This document shows positions 30,324-42,491 of a stretch of DNA of 64,000 nucleotides, one piece after another. Both the position numbers and the translations under genes were made by a program. Each line of letters opens with the position of its first letter. Position 1 is the stretch's first letter. Source of the DNA: DASQJL01 sp036380835. GTDB taxonomy: Bacteria > Eisenbacteria > RBG-16-71-46 > SZUA-252. The stretch covers positions 9,844 through 73,843 of the forward strand of contig DASVDZ010000004.1 of the NCBI GenBank assembly GCA_036380835.1, read 5' to 3'. Under the pieces are notes generated by a model. It searched no databases. It was given only the letters and a program-made list of their open reading frames with translations, and was not told the origin of the DNA.

Positions 30324-31580
30324 ATGGAGGTGAGGATCCCGCTCCAGGAGGGAGCGCGCCCGCCCGCGCCGCCGGCGGCGGGGGGCGAGGCCAAGCGAGC
30401 GCCCGGCAGTCCGGCCGAACCGCCCGACCCCTACCGCATCCTCTTCCCGATGGGCGTGGCCTACGGGATCGCCGGCGCGGCGCTCTGGCCGCTTCACGCG
30501 CTGGGCCTCATCCCGTACCCCGCCCAGCTTCACTGGACCCTGATGGCGCAGGGGTTCCAGCATTGCTTCATTCTCGGCTTCTTATTGACCGCCATGCCGT
30601 CGTTCATGCATGCCGAACACTGTCGCCGTTCGGAGCTCGTGATCGCGGTCGTCGCGATGGCGGGGTTCGGCGTCGCGGCCGTCCTAGGATGGGCGGCGGC
30701 GACCCAGGCGTGTTATCTGGCGACGCTCGCGCTGATCGTCGCGATGGCCTTCCGCCGGCGCCGGCAGGGGGCCGCCTCGCCGCCGGTCGAGTTCTCGCTC
30801 GTCGCGTTCGGGATCGCCCTCGGCGCCGTGGGATCGGCGATGATCGGAGGCGCCGCGCTCGGCCTCTTCGACGAGCCGGCGCCGCGCCTCGGGATCCGTC
30901 TCGTCTGGATGGGCATGATCCTCTCCGCGGTGCTCGGCGTCGGCGGCCTGCTCGTGCCGACGTTCAGCGCCATGCGCGAGCCGCTCGAGATCCCCGGCAT
31001 CGCCCGGCCGCACGAGCGGCGGCCCCGGCGGATCCTCTACGGCGTCGTGGCCCTCCTCCTCCTCTGCTCGCTGATTCTCGAGGGGGCGGGCCACGCCGCC
31101 CTCGGCGCCATCCTGAGGGCGGCCACCGCCAGCGGCGTGCTGCTCCTCGTCTGGAAGCTGTTCCGAAGGCCGGGGCGAGCCGACCTGCTCTCCTACGCGA
31201 TCTGGGCCGCCGGGTGGTCGATCTTCGCCGGTCTCTGGCTGATGGCGTTCTTCCCGTCGCACCCCCTGCTCGGCGCGCACTTCGTCCTGATCGGGGGATT
31301 CGGGCTCCTCTCGGCGGGGATCGGAACGCGGGTCGTGGTGCGGCACGGCGGCCATCCGCTTCCCGAGGAGGGGCGCGTCCTGCGCCCGGCGGTGATCGCG
31401 CTCCTCGCGGCGACGCTCGCCGCGCGGGCGGCGGGCGAGCTGGCTCCTGGCCCTCGTCTCACGCTCCTCGCCGCGAGCGCGCTCGCGTGGATCGCCGCGT
31501 GGACCGTCTGGGCGGTCGGGGCGGCGCCGCGAATCCGGCGCCGCCGCGCGCCGCGCGCGGACGCGCCGCGGACCGCGTGA
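30324..31580 (+). CDS. nnrS: NnrS family membrane protein
   Basis: A 418-residue polytopic membrane protein with about 12 hydrophobic segments. NnrS hallmarks are the early FPMGVAYG segment, the histidines in HWTLMAQGFQHCF and MHAEHC, and LLGAHFVLIGGFGLLSAGIGTRV. NnrS is a haem- and copper-containing protein that protects against nitric oxide stress and is commonly linked to denitrification genes. The first 35 residues are Pro/Ala/Arg-rich and cytoplasmic. Last gene of the nos operon; its stop codon lies inside the -35 region of the next promoter. Confidence 0.92.
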   Translation: MEVRIPLQEGARPPAPPAAGGEAKRAPGSPAEPPDPYRILFPMGVAYGIAGAALWPLHALGLIPYPAQLHWTLMAQGFQHCFILGFLLTAMPSFMHAEHCRRSELVIAVVAMAGFGVAAVLGWAAATQACYLATLALIVAMAFRRRRQGAASPPVEFSLVAFGIALGAVGSAMIGGAALGLFDEPAPRLGIRLVWMGMILSAVLGVGGLLVPTFSAMREPLEIPGIARPHERRPRRILYGVVALLLLCSLILEGAGHAALGAILRAATASGVLLLVWKLFRRPGRADLLSYAIWAAGWSIFAGLWLMAFFPSHPLLGAHFVLIGGFGLLSAGIGTRVVVRHGGHPLPEEGRVLRPAVIALLAATLAARAAGELAPGPRLTLLAASALAWIAAWTVWAVGAAPRIRRRRAPRADAPRTA

Positions 31581-31605
31581 CGCGAACGCCCCGATCCGGT
31601 ATAAT
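31577..31605 (+). promoter_or_regulatory. sigma-70-like promoter of the second cytochrome gene
   Basis: GTGACG (31577-31582), 17 bases, TATAAT (31600-31605): a consensus -10 and a four-of-six -35. It leaves a leader of about 54 bases. The cytochrome can therefore be made independently of the nos operon. Confidence 0.6.
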
Positions 31606-31665
31606 GAGCGTATCGTTGTAGGTTTCCGCGCATCTCAGAAGGGTTTCCCCACGGAAACGAACCGC

Positions 31666-32214
31666 ATGGCGTCGAGACGTCGCTCGGCAATCCTGGTCGC
31701 GCTCGCGGCCGCCACCGCTGGCGGCTGCGGATGGTTCCAATCCCCGAAGACCACCGCCCCCACCCCGGAAGCCGTCGTTTCCGTCTATGACCGCGGCCCG
31801 CGGGCCGGCGAGGCGCCCTACATGCCGGTCTGGGCGATCAGGGGGGAGTCTCTGTTCGTCCAGAAGGGCTGCAAGGCATGCCACGCCTATGGAGCCCGCC
31901 TCACCGGCCCCGACCTGAGGGGCGTCACCCGCCGGCGCTCCGCCGAGTGGATGGAGCAACAGATCCTCCACCCCGACGTCATGACCAAGGAAGATCCGAT
32001 CTCGATGGCCCTGTTCGCCGAGTACGTCGCGCAGATGGCGAATCAAGGGCTCACGCCCGACGAGGCGAAGGACGTCATCGAATACCTGAAGAAGCTGGAC
32101 GACGGGACGGAGGAGCGGGAAGGGCCGCAGGCCTTCCAGACCCAGAGCCCTCCGCCCTTCGCCGTTCCCGACTCGTCGGCTCCTCCCGCTACTTCCTCTC
32201 CACCGCCTTCTTGA
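31666..32214 (+). CDS. monohaem cytochrome c lipoprotein, paralogue of the nos cytochrome
   Basis: A 182-residue lipoprotein: lipobox AGGC (Cys21), haem motif CKACH (C69, C72, H73), probable distal Met106. From the haem to the end of the domain it repeats the 23102-23575 protein almost residue for residue (RLTGPDL, HPDVMTKEDPIS, NQGLTPDEAK, VIEYLKKLD). It differs in the linker and in a Pro/Ser-rich tail of about 35 residues. Probably the same role of electron transfer to NosZ or another periplasmic reductase. Its 3' end overlaps the convergent SRPBCC gene by 26 bases. Confidence 0.9.
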   Translation: MASRRRSAILVALAAATAGGCGWFQSPKTTAPTPEAVVSVYDRGPRAGEAPYMPVWAIRGESLFVQKGCKACHAYGARLTGPDLRGVTRRRSAEWMEQQILHPDVMTKEDPISMALFAEYVAQMANQGLTPDEAKDVIEYLKKLDDGTEEREGPQAFQTQSPPPFAVPDSSAPPATSSPPPS

Positions 32215-32710
32215 GCGCCGCCATGGTGGCGGCCATCTCCCCTTCCATCTTCCCTGCCGTCGCCTGCAGATCCTCCGCCTTGCTCTCGTCCGTGTACTGC
32301 TCCACGTACGTGACGTGCGTCATGGCGCCGCTCGGAGAGAGGAGGAGCTTCGCCTGGCACATGTAGGAGCCGTTCGTCGGCTCGTGCGCGACGCGAAGCT
32401 CCTTGCCGCGGTCGAGGTAGGTCACGATCGAGCGGCCCCCGTTCCCGAACTCGTCGGTGAAATCGAGCACGTCGCCCACCTTGGCGATCGTCACCTTGGC
32501 GTTCGACGCGTTCTTCCAGACCGGGCACCAGGTGACGAGGTTCTTGCCCGCGGTCAGATAGCTCCAGACGGCGACCGGTGGCGCGGCGATGTCCGCTTCC
32601 GACGTGAGGCGAACGACCGGGATCTGCTTCCACTCCGCGGACGCGGTCCCGGCGGACCCCGCGGCGAGGGTGAACGAGGCGAGCACGGCGAGGGCGAAAC
32701 GGCGCTTCAT
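32189..32710 (-). CDS. secreted SRPBCC (START-like) domain protein
   Basis: A 173-residue exported protein: signal peptide 1-25 (VLASFTLAAGSAG, cut near ASA-E) and one SRPBCC/polyketide-cyclase-like domain with the opening EADIAAPPVAVWSYLT and the long C-terminal helix (LQATAGKMEGEMAATMAALKK, about 150-170). The fold makes a hydrophobic cavity for a small ligand; the ligand is unknown. ATG with AGGAGG eight bases upstream. Periplasmic SRPBCC proteins are less common than cytoplasmic ones. It converges on the cytochrome gene and overlaps it. Confidence 0.8.
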   Translation of the reverse strand: MKRRFALAVLASFTLAAGSAGTASAEWKQIPVVRLTSEADIAAPPVAVWSYLTAGKNLVTWCPVWKNASNAKVTIAKVGDVLDFTDEFGNGGRSIVTYLDRGKELRVAHEPTNGSYMCQAKLLLSPSGAMTHVTYVEQYTDESKAEDLQATAGKMEGEMAATMAALKKAVERK

Positions 32711-32838
32711 GGCGCTTCCTCCTGGATGTGGACCGGGCGCGACTCCTCGCGCTCCAATCGCGATTCGGAAACCGGGGCGCTGCGTCTATACCGCGAAACG
32801 GCGGCCCCCGGCAAGCCCGGTTCGAGGTCGATCGCGCT

Positions 32839-32866
32839 TTGTGCCTCGTCCGGGCTTCGGTAGAGT
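32839..32866 (+). promoter_or_regulatory. promoter-like hexamers before the MgtC/DUF4010 gene
   Basis: TTGTGC (32839-32844), 16 bases, TAGAGT (32861-32866), then six bases to the ATG at 32873, with no ribosome site. Arrangement matches that before the DedA gene. Confidence 0.4.
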
Positions 32867-32872
32867 CCGCGC

Positions 32873-34123
32873 ATGACCCTCGAAACGCAAGGCCTTGCCG
32901 GAATCGCGGTCGCGGCGATCGGCGGCGCGGCGATCGGCGTGGAGCGCCAGCGGTCGGGCCACGCGACCGGCCCGGGGGCTCGGTTCGGGGGCATCCGCAC
33001 CTTCACGCTCCTCGGCGCCGTCGCCGGCATGGCGGGGTGGATCTGGTCGCTCGGCTCGCCCGCGATCGCCGCGGCGCTGGCCGCCGCGCTCGGCGCCCTC
33101 GTGGTCGTCTCGTACGTCGCGTCGAGCCGCCGCGACGTCGACGGAACGACCGAGGTCGCGGCGCTCGCGGTCCTCGGCGCGGGGCTCCTGGCGGGCGCCG
33201 GGCGGCTCTCGCTCGCGAGCGGCGTCGTCGCGGTCACCGCGCTCCTCCTCGTCGAGAAGTCGCGGCTCCACGCGGCCGTGGCCAAGCTCGACGACGCGGA
33301 GCTGCGCGCCGCGATCCGGTTCGCCGTGATGGCGGTGGTGATCCTGCCGCTCCTGCCCCAAGGGCCGTTCGGCCCCCTCGGCGGCATCCGCCCCCGCCAG
33401 CTCTGGATGCTGGTCCTCTTCTTCTCCGGAATCAGCTTCGCGGGCTATCTCGCGCGGCGGGCCATCGGGCTCCGCCACGGGACCGTCGCCGCGGGCCTCC
33501 TCGGGGGCCTCGTCTCCTCCACCAGTGTGACGTTCGCTCTCTCCCGGGCGAGCCGCGATCGCGCCGGGATGTCGCGCTCGCTCGCGTTCGGGATCCTCGC
33601 CTCGTGCGTCGTCATGTACTTCCGCGTCCTCCTGGCGGCCGCCGTGCTCGACCTCGACCTGATGAGCGCGCTCTTGCCGTACGTGATCGCTCCCCTCGCC
33701 GCCACCGCCGGCATCGCCGCCTGGGGCCTTCGCGGGGCCCGGGAGCCTCGCGACGCCCAGCCGGGCCCGTCGAACCCGCTCGAGCTCAAGGCGGCGCTCC
33801 AGATGGCCGGCCTCTTCCAGGTCGTCCTCTTCGTGGTTTACGCCGCCCGCGCGGCCTGGGGCGACCTCGGGCTCGCGGTATCCGGCGGCCTCCTCGGCCT
33901 CACCGACATGGACGCCCTCACGATCTCCATGGCCCGAACCGCGGCCGATCCGATCGCGCTCCACGGCGCGGCCCAGGCCGTAGCCGTCGGCATCGTGTCG
34001 AACAGCCTCTTCAAGGCGGCCGTCGCGCTCGCGCTGGGGCGGGGCGTCCTCCGCTGGGTCGTCCCCGCGTCGCTCTTCGTCTCGGCGATCCTCGGCGCGG
34101 CGGCCCTGCTCTACTACCGCTGA
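32873..34123 (+). CDS. MgtC/SapB-DUF4010 membrane protein
   Basis: A 416-residue polytopic membrane protein. The N-terminal third is an MgtC/SapB domain (IGGAAIGVERQR, FGGIRTFTLLGAVAGMAG), and the remainder a DUF4010 domain with repeated hydrophobic helices and motifs such as LLGGLVSSTSVTFALSR and GLTDMDALTISMA. About 11-12 membrane segments. Function is unassigned; MgtC proteins affect magnesium homeostasis and ATP synthase in some bacteria. Followed after two bases by the YdcF-like gene. Confidence 0.85.
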   Translation: MTLETQGLAGIAVAAIGGAAIGVERQRSGHATGPGARFGGIRTFTLLGAVAGMAGWIWSLGSPAIAAALAAALGALVVVSYVASSRRDVDGTTEVAALAVLGAGLLAGAGRLSLASGVVAVTALLLVEKSRLHAAVAKLDDAELRAAIRFAVMAVVILPLLPQGPFGPLGGIRPRQLWMLVLFFSGISFAGYLARRAIGLRHGTVAAGLLGGLVSSTSVTFALSRASRDRAGMSRSLAFGILASCVVMYFRVLLAAAVLDLDLMSALLPYVIAPLAATAGIAAWGLRGAREPRDAQPGPSNPLELKAALQMAGLFQVVLFVVYAARAAWGDLGLAVSGGLLGLTDMDALTISMARTAADPIALHGAAQAVAVGIVSNSLFKAAVALALGRGVLRWVVPASLFVSAILGAAALLYYR

Positions 34124-34125
34124 CG

Positions 34126-34716
34126 ATGCGCGGGCCGATCGACTTCCTCTCACGCGCCGAGCCGAGGGCCGGCGATTCGACCGGCGCCGACGCGCTCTTC
34201 GCGCTCGCCGGCGCCCAGGAGCGGGAGGCGTTCACCGCGGACGCCTGGCGGCGCGGCACCGCGCGAACGCTCGTGCTGAGCGTCGGGCGGTTCGACTGGC
34301 GCCGCTACCGATCCCTCGGGCTGCCCGGGGGAGACGCCCTGCGCGCCGCCGTCGACGCGGTTCCCTACCGTCGCCGTCACTTCCTCGTGGTGGTCGAAGG
34401 GGCGGAAGCCGAGATCGTCTCGATCGGCCGGCGCCGGTTCGGCACACGCCACGAGCTGCGCTGCCTCGCGCGCCTGGCCGCGGAGCGCCGTTGGCGGGCG
34501 ATCGTCGTCGCGACGTCGGCCTTTCATCTTCGCCGCACGTCCCTCGCGGCGCGCCGGATCTTCCGGGGCTCCGGCGTGTCGATCGCCTACCTCGCGGTGC
34601 CGCGCGACCTCGACCGCTACGCGCCCGGAGTCTGGCGCCGGACGTTCCGCGGCGTGCGCGTGGTCGCGAGCGAGTTCGTCAAGCTGGCCGTCTACGCGCT
34701 CTTCCTCGGACGCTGA
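34126..34716 (+). CDS. YdcF/DUF218 family protein
   Basis: A 196-residue single-domain protein of the YdcF/SanA/ElyC (DUF218) type. The recognisable part is VVATSAFHLRRTSLAARRIF (about 125-145), the conserved phosphate- or nucleotide-binding segment with its SxxHxxR pattern. The N-terminus lacks the usual hydrophobic anchor, and an opening DALFALAGAQERE stands where other members have VVLGGG, so this copy is divergent. Members act in envelope metabolism; YdcF binds S-adenosylmethionine. Starts two bases after the DUF4010 stop and is probably cotranscribed. Confidence 0.65.
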   Translation: MRGPIDFLSRAEPRAGDSTGADALFALAGAQEREAFTADAWRRGTARTLVLSVGRFDWRRYRSLGLPGGDALRAAVDAVPYRRRHFLVVVEGAEAEIVSIGRRRFGTRHELRCLARLAAERRWRAIVVATSAFHLRRTSLAARRIFRGSGVSIAYLAVPRDLDRYAPGVWRRTFRGVRVVASEFVKLAVYALFLGR

Positions 34717-34768
34717 CGCGGGCCGCGCCTGGCCGCCGCGAGGCGGCTCCCTGGGCGGTCGAAGCGCG

Positions 34769-35494
34769 TCACGCCCGCTCGCCGCGCAGGATCACCGACG
34801 TGCCGAAGACGCGCTCCTCCACGGAGACCCGCTCGAAGCCCAGGTCGCGCATGAGCCCCGCCACGACGCGCTGGCCCGGATAGGCGCGGATCGACTCGAC
34901 GATGTGCCAGTAGGTGCTCGCCCGGCCGTGGAGCAGGGCGCCCCACGTGGTGCCCGCCGCGAGGAGGTACGCGACATAGGCGCGCCGCGCGATCGGGTTC
35001 TCGGGAACGCCGAAGTCGAGCGAGAGGAAGACGCCCCCCGGGCGGAGGGCGCGATGGATCGCGGCGAGCGTCGCGCCGAGGTCGGTCGGATAGCGGAGCC
35101 CGTAGCCCATCAGCACCGCGTCGAACCGCCCGGCCGCGACCGGGATCGCGTTCAGGTCCCCGACGACGTACCGGACGCCCGGGAGGCGTTTGCGATGCGC
35201 CTTCGCGAGCATCGGCCGGCTCCGGTCGAGCGCGACGACCCGGTCGTCGCGGCCGGCGGCGCGCAGCAGCGCCGGCAGCTCCGCGGTGCCGGTGGCGAGG
35301 TCGAGGATCGCGGCGCCGGGCCGCGGCGGCGGCAGCCGCGCGATGAGCGCGCGCTTCCACCGGCGATCCTGGCCGAGGGAGAGGAGCCGCGTGAGCGCGT
35401 CGTATCGGGGTGCCACGCGCCGGAAGATCGCGTCGACGTCCCGGACGCGCTTCTCGCGATCCAAGGGCCACGGTTGGAGGCGGAGGGCGCTCAT
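34769..35494 (-). CDS. UbiE/MenG-like quinone methyltransferase
   Basis: A 241-residue class I SAM-dependent methyltransferase of the UbiE/COQ5 family. UbiE features: FRRVAPRYDALTRLLSLGQDRRWK near the N-terminus, SAM motif I ILDLATGTAELP, motif II around FDAVLMGYGLRY, and LRPGGVFLSLDFG. It probably methylates demethylmenaquinone to menaquinone; a UbiA-type prenyltransferase is encoded at 45589-46512. It starts one base after the patatin stop, so it is cotranscribed with the patatin gene. The family name is secure, the substrate inferred. Confidence 0.85.
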   Translation of the reverse strand: MSALRLQPWPLDREKRVRDVDAIFRRVAPRYDALTRLLSLGQDRRWKRALIARLPPPRPGAAILDLATGTAELPALLRAAGRDDRVVALDRSRPMLAKAHRKRLPGVRYVVGDLNAIPVAAGRFDAVLMGYGLRYPTDLGATLAAIHRALRPGGVFLSLDFGVPENPIARRAYVAYLLAAGTTWGALLHGRASTYWHIVESIRAYPGQRVVAGLMRDLGFERVSVEERVFGTSVILRGERA

Positions 35495-35495
35495 C

Positions 35496-36884
35496 TCAGT
35501 CGGCGAGCCATCCCGCCCGCTCGAGCGCGCGCCACGCGTCCTCTTCGCCTCGCGAGAGGAGCGCCGCCGCGGTGCGCGGCGAGTAGTCGAGGACGCCTCC
35601 CGGAAGGGGGCGGTCGGGTTCCACGATGCAGAGCGGCCGGGGGAGAGCGCCGCTCGTCCATGGTGGCGGGAGCGCCCGCAGCTCCTCCTGGAGATCGCGC
35701 CAGTTGGCCAGGTCGAGAAGGCGGCCCCAGACGGTGATCGGGTCCCCGGTCTTCGTCTCGGCGGGGGGCGCCCCGCTCGGCGCCACGACCACGACGAGAA
35801 CCGCGTCCGCGCTGTCGTGGATCGCGGCCCGAAGCGGATGCATCGAGATCGCCAGGGGGTCGATGAACTCCCGCCCGCGGATCCGCACCGGCTCGAAGAT
35901 CACCGGAACCGCCGACGACGCGACCGCGGCCTCGAGCACCTCCTCCGGCCTCGTGACCGAGATCGTATCGCCGAGCGCCTCGCGGACCCGATCGCGGAAC
36001 GACGGCGACGGATCGGGCCAGTTGATGAAGTACGTGACGCGGCCGTTGTCGAGGGCCAGGGCGCTCACGACCAGGTGGACGCGGCCGTCGACCAGCCGCG
36101 ACGGATCGCCCTCCTCGGCGAGGCGTCGCGCCATCCGCCGCCTCGCCGCGCTGCCCCAGAGGCCCCGCGCCTTGGTCTCGGGGAGGAGGCCGAGGAAGGC
36201 CCGGCGGATCAGAGCTCCCACGCGGCCCGGCCGGTTCGCGAGCCAGACCATCGTGGCCACCGCGAGGAGCGTCGCGCTGAATCGGTGGGGCCACGGGAGG
36301 GCGAAGAGCCAGGCGACGACGTGGATCGCGGCCCAGACGGCGAGCCCGACGGGCGCCCACCGGCGGGCGCGCCGGCCGATCTCCGGGTCGCCGAAGCGCA
36401 CGAAAAGCTCCTCCGCGCCGCGGGACGCGCGGAGGATCCCGAATCCGGCCGCGGCGACCACGCCCCACGCGAGGATGTCGAGGATCGCCGACGGCACGCC
36501 GATGTCGGCGACCGGCTGACGCCAGTAGAGCGCGGTCACGCTCAGCTCGTAGGACCCGATCCACGCGACGAGCACTTCCACGAGGCCGAGGACCAGAAGG
36601 AAGGCCCCGACCGCGCGCCACGCGATGGAGCCGAGGCGCATTCCGATCACGCCCGGGCGCATGTCGCGCCAGACGCGCTCGAGGCCCGCCGCGCTGAACC
36701 CCTGCGCGACCCACGCCACGGCGTTGAGCGCTCCCGCCGAGGCGCCCGAGACGATGGCGGGCTCGAGGCCGAGACGCTCCAGCGCCCGGAGCACGCCGAC
36801 TTCGTAGCCGCCCAGCGCGCCGCCCCCCGAGAGGACGACCGCGATGCGGCGGAACGGGAGGTCGGGGCGGAGCGCGCGGGACAT
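35496..36884 (-). CDS. patatin-like phospholipase with inserted membrane segments
   Basis: A 462-residue patatin-family serine hydrolase. The oxyanion loop is SGGGALGGYE (19-28) and the nucleophile motif GASAG has Ser49. The dyad aspartate is probably Asp342 in EFIDPLA, where most patatins have Asp-Gly. Between the two parts there is an insertion (about 85-235) with at least three hydrophobic segments, so the enzyme is probably embedded in the inner membrane. Likely substrate: membrane phospholipids or another acyl ester. Promoter-like TATGAT lies six bases before the ATG, and a divergent promoter for the DNA glycosylase overlaps it. Confidence 0.82.
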   Translation of the reverse strand: MSRALRPDLPFRRIAVVLSGGGALGGYEVGVLRALERLGLEPAIVSGASAGALNAVAWVAQGFSAAGLERVWRDMRPGVIGMRLGSIAWRAVGAFLLVLGLVEVLVAWIGSYELSVTALYWRQPVADIGVPSAILDILAWGVVAAAGFGILRASRGAEELFVRFGDPEIGRRARRWAPVGLAVWAAIHVVAWLFALPWPHRFSATLLAVATMVWLANRPGRVGALIRRAFLGLLPETKARGLWGSAARRRMARRLAEEGDPSRLVDGRVHLVVSALALDNGRVTYFINWPDPSPSFRDRVREALGDTISVTRPEEVLEAAVASSAVPVIFEPVRIRGREFIDPLAISMHPLRAAIHDSADAVLVVVVAPSGAPPAETKTGDPITVWGRLLDLANWRDLQEELRALPPPWTSGALPRPLCIVEPDRPLPGGVLDYSPRTAAALLSRGEEDAWRALERAGWLAD

Positions 36885-36890
36885 GGCGCG

Positions 36891-36919
36891 ATCATACGGG
36901 ATTGCCGCGGCGGCCCGAA
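36891..36919 (-). promoter_or_regulatory. promoter-like hexamers of the patatin gene
   Basis: Minus strand: TTCGGG (36919-36914), 17 bases, TATGAT (36896-36891), six bases, ATG at 36884. Interleaved with the divergent promoter at 36902-36930. Confidence 0.45.
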
Positions 36920-36930
36920 GCGCCTACCCT
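36902..36930 (+). promoter_or_regulatory. promoter-like hexamers of the DNA glycosylase gene
   Basis: TTGCCG (36902-36907), 17 bases, TACCCT (36925-36930), nine bases, ATG at 36940. It overlaps the divergent patatin promoter over 18 bases. Confidence 0.45.
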
Positions 36931-37539
36931 TTTGTTCGCATGTCGCCCGATTTCGACGTCGCCCACGCGGTCCGGACGCTCCGCGCCGCCGACCCCGCGC
37001 TCGCCCGGCTGATCGACCGCGCCGGACCCTGCCGGTACCGGGTCCGCCCCGCGCAGAATCCCTTTCATTCGCTCGCCGAATCGATCGCCTACCAGCAGCT
37101 CCACGGAAGGGCCGCCGCGGCGATCTTCGCGCGCGTTCGCGCGATCTACGCCCCGCGGCGCTTCCCCACCCCCGAGATGTTCCTCGCGACGCCCGACGAG
37201 GCGCTCCGCGCCGCCGGACTCTCGCGCGCCAAGCTCGCGGCGATGAGGGATCTCGCGGCGAAAACGGCGGACGGTACGATCCCCTCGCTGGTCCGGCTCA
37301 GGCGGATGGACGACGAGGAGATCATCGAACGCCTGACCGAGGTGCGTGGGATCGGGCGGTGGACCGCGGAGATGCTCCTCATGTTCCGTCTCGGGCGCCC
37401 GGACGTGCTGCCGGCCACCGACTTCGGGGTCCGCAAGGGATACTCGATCGCGTTCCGGAAACGGGCGATGCCGGCTCCGAAGGCGCTCCTCGCGCATGGC
37501 GAGCGGTGGCGGCCGTTCCGTTCGGTGGCCGCCTGGTAC

Positions 37540-40791
<3,252 letters not shown>

Positions 40792-40793
40792 CG

Positions 40794-41945
40794 CTAGCGC
40801 CTCCCCGACCCGGCCCTGTCCCGCGGGGCGCGCCGCTCCGCCATCCTCGCGACGAACTCGCGGAAGAGGTAGTGGCTGTCGTGGGGACCGGGGCTCGCCT
40901 CGGGGTGGTACTGCACCGAGAAGACGGGCAGGTCGCGGTGGCGGAACCCCTCCACCGTGCCGTCGTTCAGGTTGAGGTGCGTCAGGACGTACTCGGAGCG
41001 GTCGAAGAGCGCCGGATCGACCGCGAAGCCGTGGTTCTGCGCCGTGATCTCCACCTGCCCGGTCGCGAGGTTCTTGACCGGATGGTTGCCGCCGCGATGT
41101 CCGTACTTGAGCTTGAACGTCGTCCCGCCGCAGGCCAGGCCGAGGATCTGGTGGCCGAGGCAGATCCCGAAGAGCGGGCGGCCGCTTTGGATCAGCTCCC
41201 GGCCGGCCGCGACGGCGTACGCGCACGCCTCGGGATCGCCCGGCCCGTTCGAGAAGAAGATCCCCTCCGGGTCGAGCGCGAGCGCCTCGGCGGCCGGCGT
41301 CGTGGCGGGCAGGATCGTGACGTCGCAGCCCGCCAGCGTCAGCATGCGGAGGATGTTCTCCTTCATGCCGAAGTCGTACGCGACGACCCGGTACGGCGCG
41401 CTCCCGTCGGGAGTGCGCACGCCGTCCCGGTAGTGGTGCGGCGCCGCGCAGGTCACCTCGCGCGCCAGGTCGGCGCCGATCATCGAAGGAGCGCGCCGCG
41501 CCCGCTCGACCAGCGCGCTCGGGTCGTCTCCCGACGTCGAGATCACGCCCCGCTTGGCGCCGTGGGTGCGCAGGTGACGGGTCAGCATCCGGGTATCGAT
41601 CTCGCTCACGCCGACGATCCCGGCCTCGTCCAGGTAGCGGTTCAGCTCCCCCGCCGCGCGCCACGAGGAGGCCGCGGTCGAGATCTCCCGGACGACGAAC
41701 CCGGCCACCTGGGGGCGGGAGGACTCCACGTCGTCCCGGTTCACCCCGTAGTTGCCGATGTGGGGGTAGGTCATGGTGACGATCTGCCCGCGATAGGACG
41801 GATCGGTGAGGACTTCCTGGTAGCCGCAGAGGGCGGTGTTGAAGACGACCTCACCCGAAGTCTCACCAATGCGGCCGAACCGCTTGCCAATGAATACGAT
41901 ACCGTCCTCAAGCGCAAGCACGGCTCGGGCGTCGTCTCGGGACAT
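40794..41945 (-). CDS. carA: carbamoyl-phosphate synthase small subunit
   Basis: A 383-residue glutaminase subunit. The N-terminal CPSase_sm_chain domain includes GEVVFNTALCGYQEVLTDPS; the C-terminal class I glutamine amidotransferase domain has the nucleophile in FGICLGHQ and the catalytic His/Glu near VQYHPEASPGP. It passes ammonia to CarB through a tunnel. Operon carA-carB. AAAGGAG lies well upstream of the ATG. Divergent from the CBS gene with 105 bases between. Confidence 0.96.
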   Translation of the reverse strand: MSRDDARAVLALEDGIVFIGKRFGRIGETSGEVVFNTALCGYQEVLTDPSYRGQIVTMTYPHIGNYGVNRDDVESSRPQVAGFVVREISTAASSWRAAGELNRYLDEAGIVGVSEIDTRMLTRHLRTHGAKRGVISTSGDDPSALVERARRAPSMIGADLAREVTCAAPHHYRDGVRTPDGSAPYRVVAYDFGMKENILRMLTLAGCDVTILPATTPAAEALALDPEGIFFSNGPGDPEACAYAVAAGRELIQSGRPLFGICLGHQILGLACGGTTFKLKYGHRGGNHPVKNLATGQVEITAQNHGFAVDPALFDRSEYVLTHLNLNDGTVEGFRHRDLPVFSVQYHPEASPGPHDSHYLFREFVARMAERRAPRDRAGSGRR

Positions 41946-42050
41946 CGGGGGTGCGGGCCGCTCCTTTCGTGGCGGAGTGGATTCGGGCTCGATCCGGCGG
42001 TAGCCTTGGGGCTGGGCCGGTTTCCGGTCTGCCAATCCCAGGAGGCTCCC

Positions 42051-42491
42051 ATGGGACGAGTCGCCGATCTCCTCAGCGCCAAAGGCTCCGCCATCTATAC
42101 CATTTCCAGCGACCAAACGGTGTACGAAGCGGTCGTCGAGATGGTCCGTCACAACGTCGGATCGCTCGTCGTACTCGAGGGCGACGATCCGGTGGGGATC
42201 ATCACCGAGCGGGACTATCTCCGGGAGATCGCGCTCCGCGGCCGCACGTCGCGCAACACGGCGGTGCGGGACATCATGAGCCGGACGGTCATCGTGGTCG
42301 ATCCGGACCGCTCGCTCGACGATTGCATGGCCATCATGACGGAGCGGCGGGTCCGCCACCTCCCGGTGATCGAGCGGGGGCGGCTGGTGGGGCTCGTCTC
42401 GATCGGCGACGTCGTGAAACGGCTCTCCACCGATCAACAGGTCGAAATCCGGTATCTCACCGACTACATCACGGGGAAATATCCAGCATGA
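42051..42491 (+). CDS. tandem CBS domain protein
   Basis: A 146-residue stand-alone pair of CBS domains (about 8-65 and 74-130), each with the typical GIITERDYLR and GLVSIGDVVK ends. Such pairs bind adenine nucleotides and act as energy sensors that regulate partner proteins. Clear AGGAGG (42040-42045) before the ATG. The stop overlaps the MsrB start (ATGA). The partner protein is unknown. Confidence 0.88.
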   Translation: MGRVADLLSAKGSAIYTISSDQTVYEAVVEMVRHNVGSLVVLEGDDPVGIITERDYLREIALRGRTSRNTAVRDIMSRTVIVVDPDRSLDDCMAIMTERRVRHLPVIERGRLVGLVSIGDVVKRLSTDQQVEIRYLTDYITGKYPA

